Below, piece after piece: positions 1 through 9,878 of a stretch of 64,000 nucleotides of DNA (position 1 is the first letter of the stretch; every line of letters begins with the position of its first letter). Location of the stretch: positions 10,716,210-10,780,209 of the forward strand of contig JAAOOA010000060.1 of NCBI GenBank assembly GCA_012861695.1. Direction: 5' to 3'. The notes under the pieces are model-generated. The model was given only the letters and a program-made list of their open reading frames with translations, had not been told where the DNA came from and did no database searches. The stretch comes from Trematomus loennbergii (lineage: Eukaryota > Chordata > Actinopteri > Perciformes > Nototheniidae). The position numbers and the translations under genes are program-made.

Positions 1-541
1 TGAGATTGCAACCATTTTGACATGGTTTGAATCCAGAAGGGAATCTTTCTCCCTCATTGAATTCCTCTCTACCATCACAATCTCCTTAAAATTCATTATT
101 CTCAAAACGGGAGGAAACTGATGAAAGCCATCTAGGAGTAATGAGGGAACATGATGTTTGAGAGACCATACAACAGCATTGTTTGTTTTGGGTCATACAA
201 GGCTTGTTGCTCACCAGCTCGCCAGCCCGAATGTCCTATTTACGTCCAATCACAATCAAGATGTTAGATCAGATATCAGAATCAAGATAAAGAGAATCAA
301 TATTATTTGTATTAATAATACCTGATGTTAGTCGGTATAACTAATAACAGAAATAGACTGTTTTTGTTGCTGCTATTTAAACCTCCCTGTGAAGACCTGG
401 AGCACATCCATTGCAGCTGCTCACTGCGCTCTGGAGGGATGATACAGATGGAGACATGATCAAATCTTGAAGGTCATTGTTAAAAGCCATCTGCTCAGGT
501 TGTGATGGAATCGTGGCCTTAAAAAAGATTAGAGGCGGGGA
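1..541. other. Spacer, nothing recognised
   Basis: Mixed-composition DNA without a long open frame, RNA gene or clear repeat. The last ~100 bases may be an eroded upstream part of the retroelement remnant that follows, but no motif could be read there. Confidence 0.5.
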
Positions 542-838
542 GCATCAAAGACCTGCTGGTCGATCTAAAGAAACAACTCCTTCAGGATGTTGCGATTAGG
601 ATTCCTTGTCTTGGTTTATCCACCAAGCAAAGCTCCCTGCAGGTGCTGACAGTTCCTTGGGAGAATCACGTTGATGAAGCCTTCGAACGGCAACCCGCCA
701 AGTACAAGGCGCTGGTTATTGAATGTTGAAAGGCTGTCCTGAGAGGAAGGGGCTTTCCAGTCGAGGTTGGATTCACGGGCTTTGTAGCATGATGTCTGAC
801 AAGCCGATCATCTTGTTGGGAATTAAGGGGAAGAACAG
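542..838 (+). pseudogene. Retroelement endonuclease-like remnant (RLE-LINE type)
   Basis: Reading from the codon at 540 gives a nearly continuous translation with in-frame stops near 727 and 789. It contains LTVPWENHVDEAFERQPAKY, then KALVIEC, and after the first stop RGRGFPVEVGFTGFVA. The pattern of TVPWE, ER..AKY..LV.EC and PVEVG..GFVA is one I know from the C-terminal region of fish and invertebrate retroelement proteins. There the TVPWE strand follows an RPDLV segment and looks like a PD-(D/E)XK restriction-like endonuclease, as in R2/R4-clade LINEs. The RPD segment itself is not recognisable here (IPCLGLSTK stands in its place), so this piece would be catalytically dead. The assignment comes from remembered motif patterns, not a search; an exapted host gene fragment is less likely because of the stops. 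Confidence 0.45.
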
Positions 839-1135
839 GGAGTGAGAGTTTTTGATCAACAGATATTCAGTGACAACTTTTGCTATTGAGAGATTAACAT
901 TAATGCTTTCTAGTCAACTATTTAGACTCTGAATAACACATTTGTGTGTTTAAATCGGTATGAGGAGTGCAACTTAATGTTAGCTGCTAGCTGTTAGCAG
1001 CTGGTGGGCATCACTGCTTGGCAAAATAACAGAGCTAATGTTAATTGAAGTTGTATTGAGTTACTTTGTGATGCGTTCAAGCTCTACTCATTAAAATCAA
1101 TATACTGTATGACGAAAGTAAAAATTTGTTATATG

Positions 1136-1258
1136 GCTGCTGACAGGAAGAGACTGAGGTAAAGAAGGCCAGCTCTGTCCTGGGGAGTCCTCTGGACACT
1201 GTGGAGGTGCTGAATGTCCCCTCTGTGGCTCGAATAAAGGTATTCTGATTCTGATTAA
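1136..1258 (+). mobile_element. LINE 3' end fragment (L2/Rex-like)
   Basis: The first ~70 bases encode a stretch like ADRKRL..KKASSVLGSPLDTVEV, which matches the C-terminal end of reverse transcriptases of L2/Rex-type LINEs in fish. The unit ends in ATAAAGGTATTCTGATTCTG, the microsatellite-like tail at the 3' end of such elements. A piece between the coding end and the tail has been lost, so this is an internally deleted, 5'-truncated insertion. No target duplication was identified. Confidence 0.6.
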
Positions 1259-2290
1259 CACTAGTCTTAAGAGGCTTTTAATATAAAGTACATGTTATAC
1301 TAAAGCCAACATTATTTGGATCATAGTGTGTTTGAATAAAAATACAATCATATATTTCCTTATTATTTGATGTGTTTTACGCAAATAACTACACTATACA
1401 GTAGTTAACAATAAAAAAGGACAAGATTTGTTTACGCTTTAGACTCATTTCAGAGGTTGAAAATGTTTTGGGGAAAGTGGTGATCCAGAGCAGTGGATAA
1501 GAGCCTTGTATATCATCTGCTTGAGGAAAACAATTGAATGGACAGTAAATAAATGTGATTATTGATCTCTACCTTTCACTCCACTGCTCTTATCCTTGTG
1601 TTCTCCCACTATAACGCCAAAGATTGAGCTACAAAAAAAACTCCTTCCCCAGTTACTATAGAATCCTATGATTAGCTTGTCAACTCAGCAATGAATATAT
1701 CTCGCTGGGGGGGGGGGAGTGAATACAGTATAAAAAAAAAAAGAAATAAGCAGAGTGAGAAGAGCAGGTCAAACAGCAAACAAGATATCCCAGCTGAGAT
1801 GTACATCACCTCTCCCATGAGACACATTCAGAACACATATGCATCATAGCATATGAGATGCATAATGCATGATGTGCCTGAGTGCCTGTGTATTCTTCTT
1901 TAAACATGTATTGTAAAGACGCATGCCAGTATGTATATGTATGCCCTGCCACAACGTCTTAATGCTTATAAAGAGATTTCCAAATGAAGTAGCAGAAAAA
2001 GAAAGAGAACCTGGTTTGCACAGAGATTGAATTAGAGACTAGATGGCCAGTGTGAAAACTTTGAAAAATTAATGAACTGCTTGAATCTGTTGATTTTCTT
2101 GTTTTTTAAATAAAAAGCACACATCAAAAGAGAAGAGAAAAGTGTGAGCCACTTAAAGAGAGTGTTAAGAAAGGCATAAGGGACCTGGACATACAAATTG
2201 GAAAAATACAACAAGACAGATGGAGAAAAACAAGCCAAAATAACACCAGGTGAAGAGTGAGAAACACAGAGAGACAGATACACAGATGCC
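1259..2290. other. Spacer with homopolymer runs
   Basis: No gene or recognised repeat. It holds a run of ten G near 1707-1716, closely followed by an A-rich run around 1732-1746. Short open frames on both strands lack any recognisable motif. Confidence 0.5.
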
Positions 2291-3202
2291 CCTTTCACAC
2301 CGGCGCTTTTCCAGCTCCTGCTGGGAGCTAGAGCCTGAAAAGCGCCGGTTTTTCCTGTTCACACCGCAGCGGCGGCGCGTCATAGCTCCGGAATGCGGTT
2401 CACTTCAAGCTCCAAAAAGTTGTCGGTCCAGAGGCAAGAGCTTTGGAGCTATGACGCGGCGTCGCTTACGTCTCTCTTACGTCGAGGCGTGCAGGAAACC
2501 TTACTTTGACCATCCGTTCGCTGTTATTGATCATTGTGGAGAGCAGGCAGACGTTTTGTTTGTTATTATAGCAGCTATCGGATGGAATTAATACATGGGC
2601 TGTACAGGTTGTCATGTCCGACTATCACAAGTAGAATCATAATGAAAAATACGCCGGTAAAATGTGCCTGTAGAAAACGGCTTAGCAAGTAGTCAGTTTA
2701 GCTTCGGTTGCTATGCTAACATCACCCATGTTATACCAGAGAAACTTTCATAACAGCGTTGTGATGCCAAACAGCGTCAATTCAGACTGACACACATTCA
2801 CTTAAGGGGAACTGGGGATATGTATCAGCTGCTTGTGTGACAGTCAGACAGTGAATACTTTAGAGCCGTGTGAGCTAACGGGAGAATAAACTCCCGTTGA
2901 AGAGCAGCCAGCACTGCAGCGGTCGGTAAATGCCGCTGAAACACATTAATAAACAATGAACCACGGCACTCTGGAGAAAAGTATAAGGTTGGAGAAGTCG
3001 TTATTTAATTTAATCTGGCTTCGTATGATTAAAAGCAACACGATCGTCGACCCGACGCAGTCCCCGGCCGTTGTTGTTGTGGGAGAAAATCTCTCGGCAG
3101 CTCTGGGCGGTGTGAACAGAGCGGGAGCTGAAAAGGGAAACCGGAGCTGAACCAGAAAAGCTCTCGCTAGGAGCTAGAAAGGGAAAAGCGCTGGTGTGAA
3201 AG
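2291..3202. mobile_element. Non-autonomous DNA transposon with ~90-bp foldback ends
   Basis: The left end CCTTTCACACCGGCGCTTTT pairs with the reverse complement of the right end at 3182-3202 (CTTTCACACCAGCGCTTTTCC). The similarity continues inward for about 80-90 bases on each side, with a second GGTGTGAAC/GTTCACACC pair near 2360-2376 and 3108-3120. Inside lies another inverted pair, GCGTCATAGCTCC (about 2377) and GGAGCTATGACGC (about 2443). No transposase frame is visible and no clean target duplication could be settled, so the superfamily (PIF/Harbinger or hAT) is left open. The element is G+C-rich compared with its flanks. Confidence 0.7.
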
Positions 3203-4252
3203 CCGCAAGAGTGAGCTGCTGAAAACAAGGGAGAAAGATTGGCTCAGTGACATATTCGTTTAATCAAGCAAAGCTGTACGGGAGGGGGAGAATCATCCAA
3301 CAGAGCTGTAGTCATTCAGCCCAATTGATGCTGCTCTTTCCTCATTTTCATCCCTCTCTCAGCCTCTGATGTATTTTGATGTCCACAGAAGGCGACTGAA
3401 TCCGAATCGGACCGCAAATTGCCCACAACTCAAAAGTGCAGTGGAGTCAGCGACAGTGTTTGCGTGAACCAATATATGCACAGGTTTTATCCTTTTGTGT
3501 GGATGTGTGTGCGTGCTTTTGTGTGTGTGCGTGCGTGTGTGTATCCTTCCCAGAAACTGACTGCCTGCAGCTCGTTGGCCATCTGGTCCTCTGTGATAGC
3601 TGTAACCCAATAAAGAGCTGAGAGAGATGACTAGCTCTGGCTGTCACCACCCCCTCCTCCCCTCACTCCACCACACGTATGTTTGTAGTTGTTTACCTGT
3701 CTCTCTCATTTTGTTCCCCAATTAATATGTACACACTAATTGGGAGGGACTCTTCGGATGTCTTTCTTAGTACATTGCGCACATGATGGAATACTCAAAT
3801 TCTACTACACTGTAAATCTAGGACATGGCAACTGTTCTTACGAAAGATATTGACTTGACAAGAGACAAGAACATGGTACGAATCATCAATGCTTGTCCTA
3901 CTTGTCTTCCATGTCAACGCTGCTGACAGCACGAGACAGAATGACAGCATGTGGGTTTCAACAGACATATATATCACATGCGAGCTCAAAGAAAAGCGTT
4001 TTATCCACAAGAGAATTGAGGTTGCGTATATAGACAGAAATCTATAATGCACAAAGAAAGAAAGAACATTTATATTATTAAAACCTTTGTTGATATGTTC
4101 AAATACACATATGCATTAGCAGAATCAATACATGCACTATACATAACACCTTGAGTTTTGAAGAGGTGTCAGATGTCTGTGTTAAAGGGGTGAAAAACTG
4201 ATAATATCAATTTCTATAGAGATGTGTTATAGCCAATATTAGAATCAATAGG
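3203..4252. other. Spacer with a TG-rich tract
   Basis: A TGTG/GCGTG-rich tract spans about 3496-3542 and produces several spurious open frames on both strands. Nothing else is recognised. Confidence 0.5.
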
Positions 4253-4885
4253 CGACTTCACACCAAGTACTTTGCCCTACTTAGTTCATGAGAACTTAGT
4301 TCATCAGAACTCTTTAGTTCTGATGAACTAAAGAGCAGATCGCGTTCACACCGGAATAAGTCCCTGAGGGAGGATTAGGCAAATTAAGCCGCTGACGTCA
4401 CTTCTTCTTCTTGCTTTGGGTTTACTGGCAGGCCGCAAACAACTTCACGGCGTATACTGCCACCCGAAGTCCCCGGTCGGAAGTCCCCGGAGTTGGGGAC
4501 TGGCTTCTACTGAAGCCTTCCGAGTAAATCGCCAGAACGCCGACACCTCCTCATCACTCCACCGCTTTTTGTGTTGCCATAATTAGTCTCTCTCCGTTGG
4601 TGCGCTGGGCTAATGCTAATGATAATAATGCTAATGCAAGCAAATAAAATGGCGGCTTCACAAAACCTTTTGGGAGTTCTACGGGGCGTGGTTTGCAATC
4701 CGCCCAGCCAATCAGAAATGGGAACCTTTTTCTCCCATGAAAGTACCTGCTCTCTAGCAGGGACTGAAAAGGGGGTGGAAAGGTTCTCATGAACTAAGTT
4801 CTAGTTCCGGATGTTTTTGGTGTGAACGCACATTTTCGGAACTATATCGGAACTTTACTGGGAAAAGTACTCCAGTGTGAAAGCG
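4253..4885. mobile_element. Non-autonomous DNA transposon with terminal inverted repeats
   Basis: The left end CGACTTCACACCAAGTACTT matches the reverse complement of the right end (CGCTTTCACACTGGAGTACTT) at 4865-4885. A subterminal GTTCACACC (4334-4342) has an inverted partner GGTGTGAAC (about 4819-4827). An internal perfect hairpin has 15-bp arms at 4297-4311 and 4316-4330 around a 4-base loop. The middle (about 4400-4560) contains a G+C-rich segment of a kind I know from fish MITEs. There is no transposase frame. Superfamily is not assigned because no target duplication could be recognised. Confidence 0.65.
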
Positions 4886-5222
4886 TCAAAGGTTATTCGA
4901 AGCGGAAGAATACTTTTTTTAAGTAGTGGGTAGGTGAGATATGGTGGTAGCATCCATAGTGATTGAGGGTAAAAAACACAAAATCTTAATTATTTTAAAC
5001 CTTAATCAAGCATTCAACATAGTGGTAGTCCAAAATGATTCACCCTTTTTGTCATTAAGAAAAGGAATGGAAAATGTCAGAAATGTCCATTTGTATCTCA
5101 GCCTTCGAAGGTGTTTGCCATGGTTTGCATTTGATTGACAGCTTGCATGCTGAGCTGAGAGTTAATATACTGCAATAAATATATTATCACTGTTTATAAT
5201 AAATGTCACTACATATAAAAAC
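4886..5222. other. Spacer, nothing recognised
   Basis: A+T-rich spacer between two element-like repeats. A 65-codon open frame here has no recognisable motif. Confidence 0.5.
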
Positions 5223-5755
5223 TTGGTAACACTTTATATTAAGGTTCACAAATTAACCATCAACTAGTTGCTAATTAACATGCATATTAGCAGTATATTG
5301 GCTCTTTATTAGTCATTATAAAACACTTATTAATGCCTTATTCTACATGACCATATTCTACAAGTAATAGGCCATTAGTTGAGAGTTTTTCCTCAATAAC
5401 CCTCTAATTAGTTCTTATTTATTGCAAGTAAGGAAGTTGTTGTTCATGAGTTTTGGTCTTAATATGCGCTGCTCAATATGGGCCTAATAAGGCAGTAGTA
5501 ACACAATAATATTAATTTGCCCATAATAACACTTAACAAATATGATCTATTCTTATGTAACAAGACATTAAACTATAAGTGTTAATTGTGTCTAAATAAC
5601 TCAAAATTAGGTATTTATATCTAAGAATATGTTCCCTATTTTAAAGTGAAGTCTTGTTCATAACCAATAAGCTAGTAGTTTGACTCTAATTGACCTGAAC
5701 AGGTTCCCTATTCTAAAGTTGCCTCCTCTTCACACTTTGTAAATACATTATAGCA
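5223..5755 (+). mobile_element. Truncated MITE with a TGGTAACACTTTA-type end
   Basis: The stretch starts with TTGGTAACACTTTATATTAA, the terminal sequence of a very common teleost MITE. The body is A+T-rich and matches remembered copies (…GCATATTAGCAGTATATTGG…). The expected inverted right end (TAAAGTGTTACC) is not present; only weak TTCTAAAGTT-like sequence is seen near 5712. It is therefore a 3'-decayed copy. The identification depends on recall of the family. Confidence 0.5.
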
Positions 5756-5960
5756 CACAACTACTGAAATTAACCTCAACAGTACATGAACAAAGTAGGC
5801 ACACGTTAAAATATCTGTTTTATTAATGAACCACTAAAGAGAGGTTCAGACACATGTACCAAAACATGTAATGTTTCTACAAGGCTGAGAACACATAATG
5901 CAGCCTGTACTTTTTAATAAAAACTGATTTTTAACAGATTTTATGTATTTGTGATCATAC

Positions 5961-6200
5961 CCCTGCTGAAAAAAACAGCTTATACCAACTTAGCTGACCA
6001 GCTAAGTTGACCAGCCTGACCAGCCAGTAGATAGGTTGGCTGGTTTAGAGGGGTTTTGGACACTTTAGCTGGCCAGGATGGCTGGTTTAGCTGGTTTACT
6101 GGTGCACCAGCTAAACCAGCTAAACCAGCCACCAGCTAAACCAGCCATCCTGGCCAGTTAAAAAAATGCTGGTATGCTGGGCTGGTCACCAGCATCCATC
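5961..6200. repeat. CCAGCTAAACCAGC hairpin repeat
   Basis: Repeated copies of CTGGTTTAGC and its complement GCTAAACCAG fill this stretch. A perfect 27-bp inverted repeat pairs 6069-6095 with 6131-6157. A 12-bp palindrome CTGGTGCACCAG sits in the loop at 6099-6110. The unit begins near CCCTGCTGAAAAAAACAGCTT, a start seen in this widespread fish foldback repeat. A weaker CCAGC/GCTGG-rich continuation runs to about 6360. It is likely non-autonomous and no protein is encoded. Confidence 0.8.
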
Positions 6201-6592
6201 TATCACCAGTTTATGTTTAATAATAGTATTAAATATACCATGCTGGAAGCTTACCAGGATTCCAAGTGACCAGCATACATTGTTTAAATACTGGTATGAT
6301 TACCAGAGAACATAAATATATTACAAAGATTAATTGTGTCATGTATTCTGGTATCTACCAAAATAAAGACATTGTATAGTGTTCATAACAGTATTTTAAT
6401 TTAATAAATAGCAATAAATAGCTAGTTAATATAATAAAGTACACAGTAACAATACAATAATTATACAAATAACAACCAACCTGCAAATCAACCTATACAT
6501 CAAAATTAATATATTATTTAAAACAGGTGCATTTGATTTAAAATAAAAGTAATAAATAATTCAATATTTAAATGGTAACAAAAACAGTAACA
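6201..6592. other. A+T-rich spacer
   Basis: Starts with a weak tail of the CCAGC repeat, then becomes A+T-rich with many short A/T runs. No gene seen. Confidence 0.5.
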
Positions 6593-6717
6593 CTATGTAT
6601 GATAATATGTTTTTTGTTTTTCCTTGATCATGTCCATAATGTTTCCCGTTGTGTAGCGTCCAGTCTTTCCCAATCTGACCTGCATTTCTGTCTGTTGAAG
6701 CCACTTCTTCAAGCAAA
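6593..6717 (-). other. Possible terminal exon of a decayed or unknown gene
   Basis: On the minus strand a pyrimidine-rich acceptor (ATTTCTTTTCAG, AG at 6719-6718) is followed by an open reading of about 40 codons. It includes CLKKWLQQTEMQVRLGKTGR and then YTTGNIMDMIKEKQKTYYHT before a stop at 6595-6593. The amino-acid composition (K, Q, E, T, G mixed with hydrophobics) looks more like protein than most frames in this A+T-rich area, but I do not recognise the family. It lies downstream, in the same orientation, of the exon-like cluster at 8247-8746; the hAT element at 6894-8047 would then sit in an intron. A second frame is also open, so the reading frame is not settled. Chance remains a real possibility. 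Confidence 0.3.
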
Positions 6718-7101
6718 CTGAAAAGAAATGTACAGATATAAGTACACTTTAAAAATAAATCTTGACATTTACGTTAACATTTGGGCTGCTGTGGTTGTCA
6801 GAACTTGACCGTTAAAGTATGGTAAAATACATTACAAATTACAGTTTGTTGGCATAGACGTTACAGTCAACAATTGCTTGGTTAATTACAATGCAGGGCT
6901 AGACATTATAAATGGCCCGCTGGCCCGGAAGCACTATTTAGACACCCCGGGCCACCATAATGTACTTTCCACTTGCCCGCTCGGGCCACAAAAAATATTG
7001 CTTTAAAAAAAAAGAAGAAGACGTTTTTTAATGCTACAACATAGCGTTTCGTGAGGCGGTTGTCGTTGTTGGATGATAAGCAAACCGCTGTTTTTGCTGT
7101 G

Positions 7102-7228
7102 GAGCGCAGTGCGAGCAGGCTCCCGTGTGGGAGCGCAGCGCGAGCAGGCTCCCGTGTGGGAGCGCAGCGCGAGCAGGCTCCCGTGTGGGAGCGCAGCGTG
7201 AGCAGGCTCCCGTGTGGGAGTGCGCTCC
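7102..7228. repeat. 29-bp minisatellite, about 4.4 copies
   Basis: The unit GAGCGCAGCGCGAGCAGGCT plus CCCGTGTGG repeats with starts at 7102, 7131, 7160 and 7189, and a partial unit from 7218. Units differ by only one base each. It is strongly G+C-rich in an A+T-rich setting. Because 29 is not a multiple of three, all frames are read through in turn and yield spurious open frames rich in Arg, Ala and Ser. Confidence 0.95.
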
Positions 7229-7515
7229 TTCACTACAGACTTTAGCGCCACCCAGGGGCGCTGTAAGGGGGTGAAAAGTTAGGACGATTCTAAGGGCCCG
7301 TGACTGACAGGGGCCCAAACTATTTTAGAACATTAAGAAAAAAATGTTTAAGTAACCAATGTGATATCTTTTCATGGGGCCCAAAATCCCTGGCGCCACC
7401 TAAACATTCGCCAAAATTTTTAATACCAGCGGTAACCGGCCAAGCGCCGGGCAAAAAACAATCTTCAAATTAAAGAATGTCACCGGAGGAGTTAAAGGAG
7501 AGTGACAGGGAGTAG

Positions 7516-7645
7516 GAGAAGAAGAGGGAGAGAAAGTTTCAGCCACACTGGCTTGATCGATGGAGTTGGCTTCAATATGATGCCAATATAAACAAGGTCT
7601 TTTGTCGGCTCTGTACATCAATTCGGACCTACAGTATGCTGACAA
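7516..7645 (+). pseudogene. hAT transposase N-terminal zinc-finger exon (remnant)
   Basis: From 7516 the translation opens with a basic run EKKRER. It continues KFQPHWLDRWSWLQYD, then KVFCRLCTSI. The order basic stretch, W-L-x-x-W-x-W-L-x-Y-D, then a V-F-C-x-x-C pair is the usual N-terminal zinc finger of one branch of hAT transposases. The coding stretch runs into a good splice donor (GTAAGT, GT at 7646-7647), with a stop just beyond (7651-7653). There is an upstream stop at 7513 and no start codon, so the exon start is not defined. The histidine half of the finger and the catalytic domain would lie in later exons that are no longer present. Confidence 0.6.
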
Positions 7646-8246
7646 GTAAGTGAAGAGTAGAAAATATAAAGGTATTGGCTATAGGGAAATGTCCCAGCAG
7701 TTTAGGATAATGAAGGTTCTAATCTAGGCTATTACATAGCCATTACATGTCTAAATCCTAATGACAGGAAGGCAGAAAGTGCATTATACAAATAATAATA
7801 CTCATAATAATGATAATAGCAGACATTTTTTAACAATGACCACAATATAATTATTTTAATAAACCAAATATGAACATTTGAGGAAAATGGGGAAAAACTG
7901 ATGATTCAAATGTTGTAGTACAAGTAGTAATGTAGTTTGTGCATAAATTACTATTGCAACAAAAGTGTTAATTTTCTTCATTATTAGTCGATTTTTTGGA
8001 CGAATGCTCTTGGGCCAGTGGAATTTTACCCTTAATGTCTACCCCTGCAATGGCAAAAACAAATAGAGCTAGTGTACACAGTGCAGCTGTATTATCTGGA
8101 AAATAGAAGAATCGGATCAGGATTCAGTCTTGGCAGACAATCAATATCAAATTAATCGGATCATTATTAGCATCAGCATTTGATCACCTTTCTCGACTTG
8201 CAGCCTAAATACAAAGATAACTCCACTCCTCTCCTACCACTCTTAC

Positions 8247-8746
8247 CTCTAATAAGCCTTGGTAGAACTAGTGTCCGAGTCATAGGGTCCAGAACTGACT
8301 GAAGACATGTGGAACAGAGTCCCATACAGGCATGGTTATGAATTAAGTCGGCACGGTGGCCCACATTGAAAATTACTTCGGCCTACCTTTGATGGTCAAA
8401 TCACTTAAACACAAAGTCCATCCTGCTGTCCTTTTGGATGAAGTACTTGATGGCGGGGTCATGCAGCTGATCCTTTGCCACTCCAATTTATAATTGTGTT
8501 TTACAATTATAACAAAAAGATTATTGTAATTGGAATCAAAAAGATTGCAAATCATAGTTTTAATAAAATCACTAGCAATATTGGGTTATTCAACAGCAGT
8601 AAAACATTAAGTTGCTAAATTAACGTACTCTGAACTGTAAAACTTACCACTAATTAGGAAAGGCTCTGATCAGAAGGATTGACTAGTAGGACAGCAAAGA
8701 GGTGGAGAAGGTCTCTGTCATGTACAACCATTGGTAGATGTTACAC
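8247..8746 (-). other. Exon-like cluster with splice-like borders, product unknown
   Basis: On the minus strand three pieces have exon-like borders. Piece a (8746-8648, 99 bp) follows an acceptor CTTTCTTTCAG and ends in a donor (TG/GTAAGT). Piece b (about 8491-8387) ends at CATCAAAG/GTAGG. Piece c (8298-8247, 52 bp) follows ACATGTCTTCAG and ends AGAG/GTAAGAG. One frame of b reads VAKDQLHDPAIKYFIQKDSR then MDFVFK, a stop and FDHQR, which looks like real protein with one stop. Piece a reads CNIYQWLYMTETFSTSLLSY before a stop; piece c reads VLDPMTRTLVLPRLIR. I do not recognise the family. Stops in a and b argue for decay. Piece b and its downstream flank recur inverted at 9722-9878. It could be a dead host gene, a dead transposon gene with introns, or coincidence. 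Confidence 0.35.
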
Positions 8747-9388
8747 CTGAAAGAAAGATAAGGAAATAAGAGAAGACAGGAGGACAAACATCCTCTTAAG
8801 TAAAAGACCAAATCATGTCAAGGTTTAACCTGAGCCTGTTTTTTCATTCTTTACAATGCACTGTTGGAAATTACCAACTGACATTCAAACGGAGTGAAAC
8901 TATAAAAAAGAAGTTACAAGGCACGTAATGATCTCATACGATGCAAGTGTAACATACACAGATTAACACATAGAACCGCTAAGTGTAAACAAGGTAAATA
9001 CAGCTAATGCTAGCTGTGCAATAAGCATGTATACAGGCTAGTATTCTAAAAATTTATATTTGAAAACATTACAAGTATTTAGATATTTTTATTAGTTTTA
9101 CCAAAAATAATTTGATTTAATTTTAAATTAACATTTCCAAAGAAATAAATCCTTCGAATCTGCCTGTTCAGTTTCTATTGGAATGTGAAGGGTTAAATGA
9201 AAGAAGCTCGTCTGGCCCTCTCTGCGATTCACAGAGGGCCCGCTATAGTAACTCAATGAGAGAGTAATGTCAAATGACAGTACAATTGACCAATCATATC
9301 TTCCCTCTAAATGGGTGGGCTTTATTTTTGCGGACTTTATGAAAGTTCTGCCCGCTGTGAAGTTTATGCATGTTATAGTGTTATAGTG
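8747..9388. other. Spacer, nothing firm
   Basis: Mostly A+T-rich. The last 150 bases (CAGAGGGCCCGC… onward) look more like element DNA and may belong to the hAT-related piece that follows, but no boundary was found. Confidence 0.4.
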
Positions 9389-9520
9389 GTGCAGTGACGC
9401 GTCCTAAAACCCGGAAGTAAGCTGCGCTCGGGTTCCCTCGACAAAAAAGCAATGGGATTTCTCCATAGGGTTTTGGAAAATAGCTCGAAATAAGGTCTGT
9501 GGGAAACTAACCTGTTAGAT
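9389..9520 (+). mobile_element. Upstream region of a TTF/ZMYM-type hAT element, copy 1
   Basis: This G+C-richer stretch contains AACCCGGAAGTAAGCTGCG, GGGTTCCCTCGACAAAAAAG, CAATGGGATTTCTCCATAGG and AATAGCTCGAAATAAGG. The same blocks occur in the same order at 50185-50345 (direct) and 15850-15966 (inverted). The arrangement matches the 5' leader of hAT-like elements as I remember it from fish. In this copy a possible protein start follows at 9643. Confidence 0.55.
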
Positions 9521-9642
9521 AAATGCACGTTTTGTTCAGCCGGATAATATCCACATGTCTACCCTACTTTTATGATTTTCGAATCATAAATCTAATCGAT
9601 AGATTTATGGTCGATAGATTTATGTTTAGCATAAGTTCGTTC

Positions 9643-9725
9643 ATGATGGCTCACTTCAGTGATAGTGATGACATTGTTGCGAAATTATTAACCGAGTCAT
9701 TTTCAAGATTGAGTTACAATGATAA
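9643..9725 (+). pseudogene. Possible hAT transposase N-terminus
   Basis: After the leader-like block an ATG opens MMAHFSDSDDIVAKLL then TESFSRLSYNDKLE. The FSRLSY.DKLE pattern resembles the first conserved segment of TTF-type/ZMYM1-like hAT transposases, which continue with I..GRPTPELP. Here the frame runs directly into the unrelated 155-bp inverted segment at 9722, so the rest of the protein is gone. It is short and the match is from memory, so confidence is limited. Confidence 0.35.
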
Positions 9726-9878
9726 ATTGGAGTGGCAAAGGATCAGCTGCATGACCCCGCCATCAAGTACTTCATCCAAAAGGACAGGAGGATGGACTTT
9801 GTGTTTAAGTGATTTGATCATCAAAGGTAGGCCGAAGTCATTTTCAATCTGGGCCGCCGTGCCGACTTAATTCATTTT
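9722..9878 (+). repeat. Inverted copy of the exon-b segment at 8337-8491
   Basis: About 155 bases here match the reverse complement of 8337-8491 with roughly ten differences, from ATAAATTGGAGTGGCAAAGG to GTGCCGACTTAATTCAT. The copied unit includes the AAAG/GTAGG donor-like junction and ~85 bases beyond it, so it was copied as DNA and not as spliced RNA. The same translated frame is open up to the same internal stop (KDRRMDFVFK, stop, FDHQR). The two copies lie about 1.2 kb apart and could form a stem. Confidence 0.85.

Larger units (their letters stand above)
6894..8047 (+). mobile_element. hAT-like transposon remnant
   Basis: The left end CAGGGCTAGACATTA and the right end TTAATGTCTACCCCTG (8032-8047) form inverted ends CAGGG(C/G)TAGACATTA. 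GGCCC/GGGCC-rich subterminal sequence is found on both sides. CAATG occurs directly before and directly after the element (6889-6893 and 8048-8052), which could be the matching part of a target duplication, although hAT elements usually make 8 bp. Inside are a 29-bp minisatellite (7102-7228), GGGGCCC-rich sequence, and an exon for a BED/TTF-like zinc finger typical of hAT transposases. The catalytic part of the transposase is absent, so this is an internally deleted relic. Confidence 0.7.
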
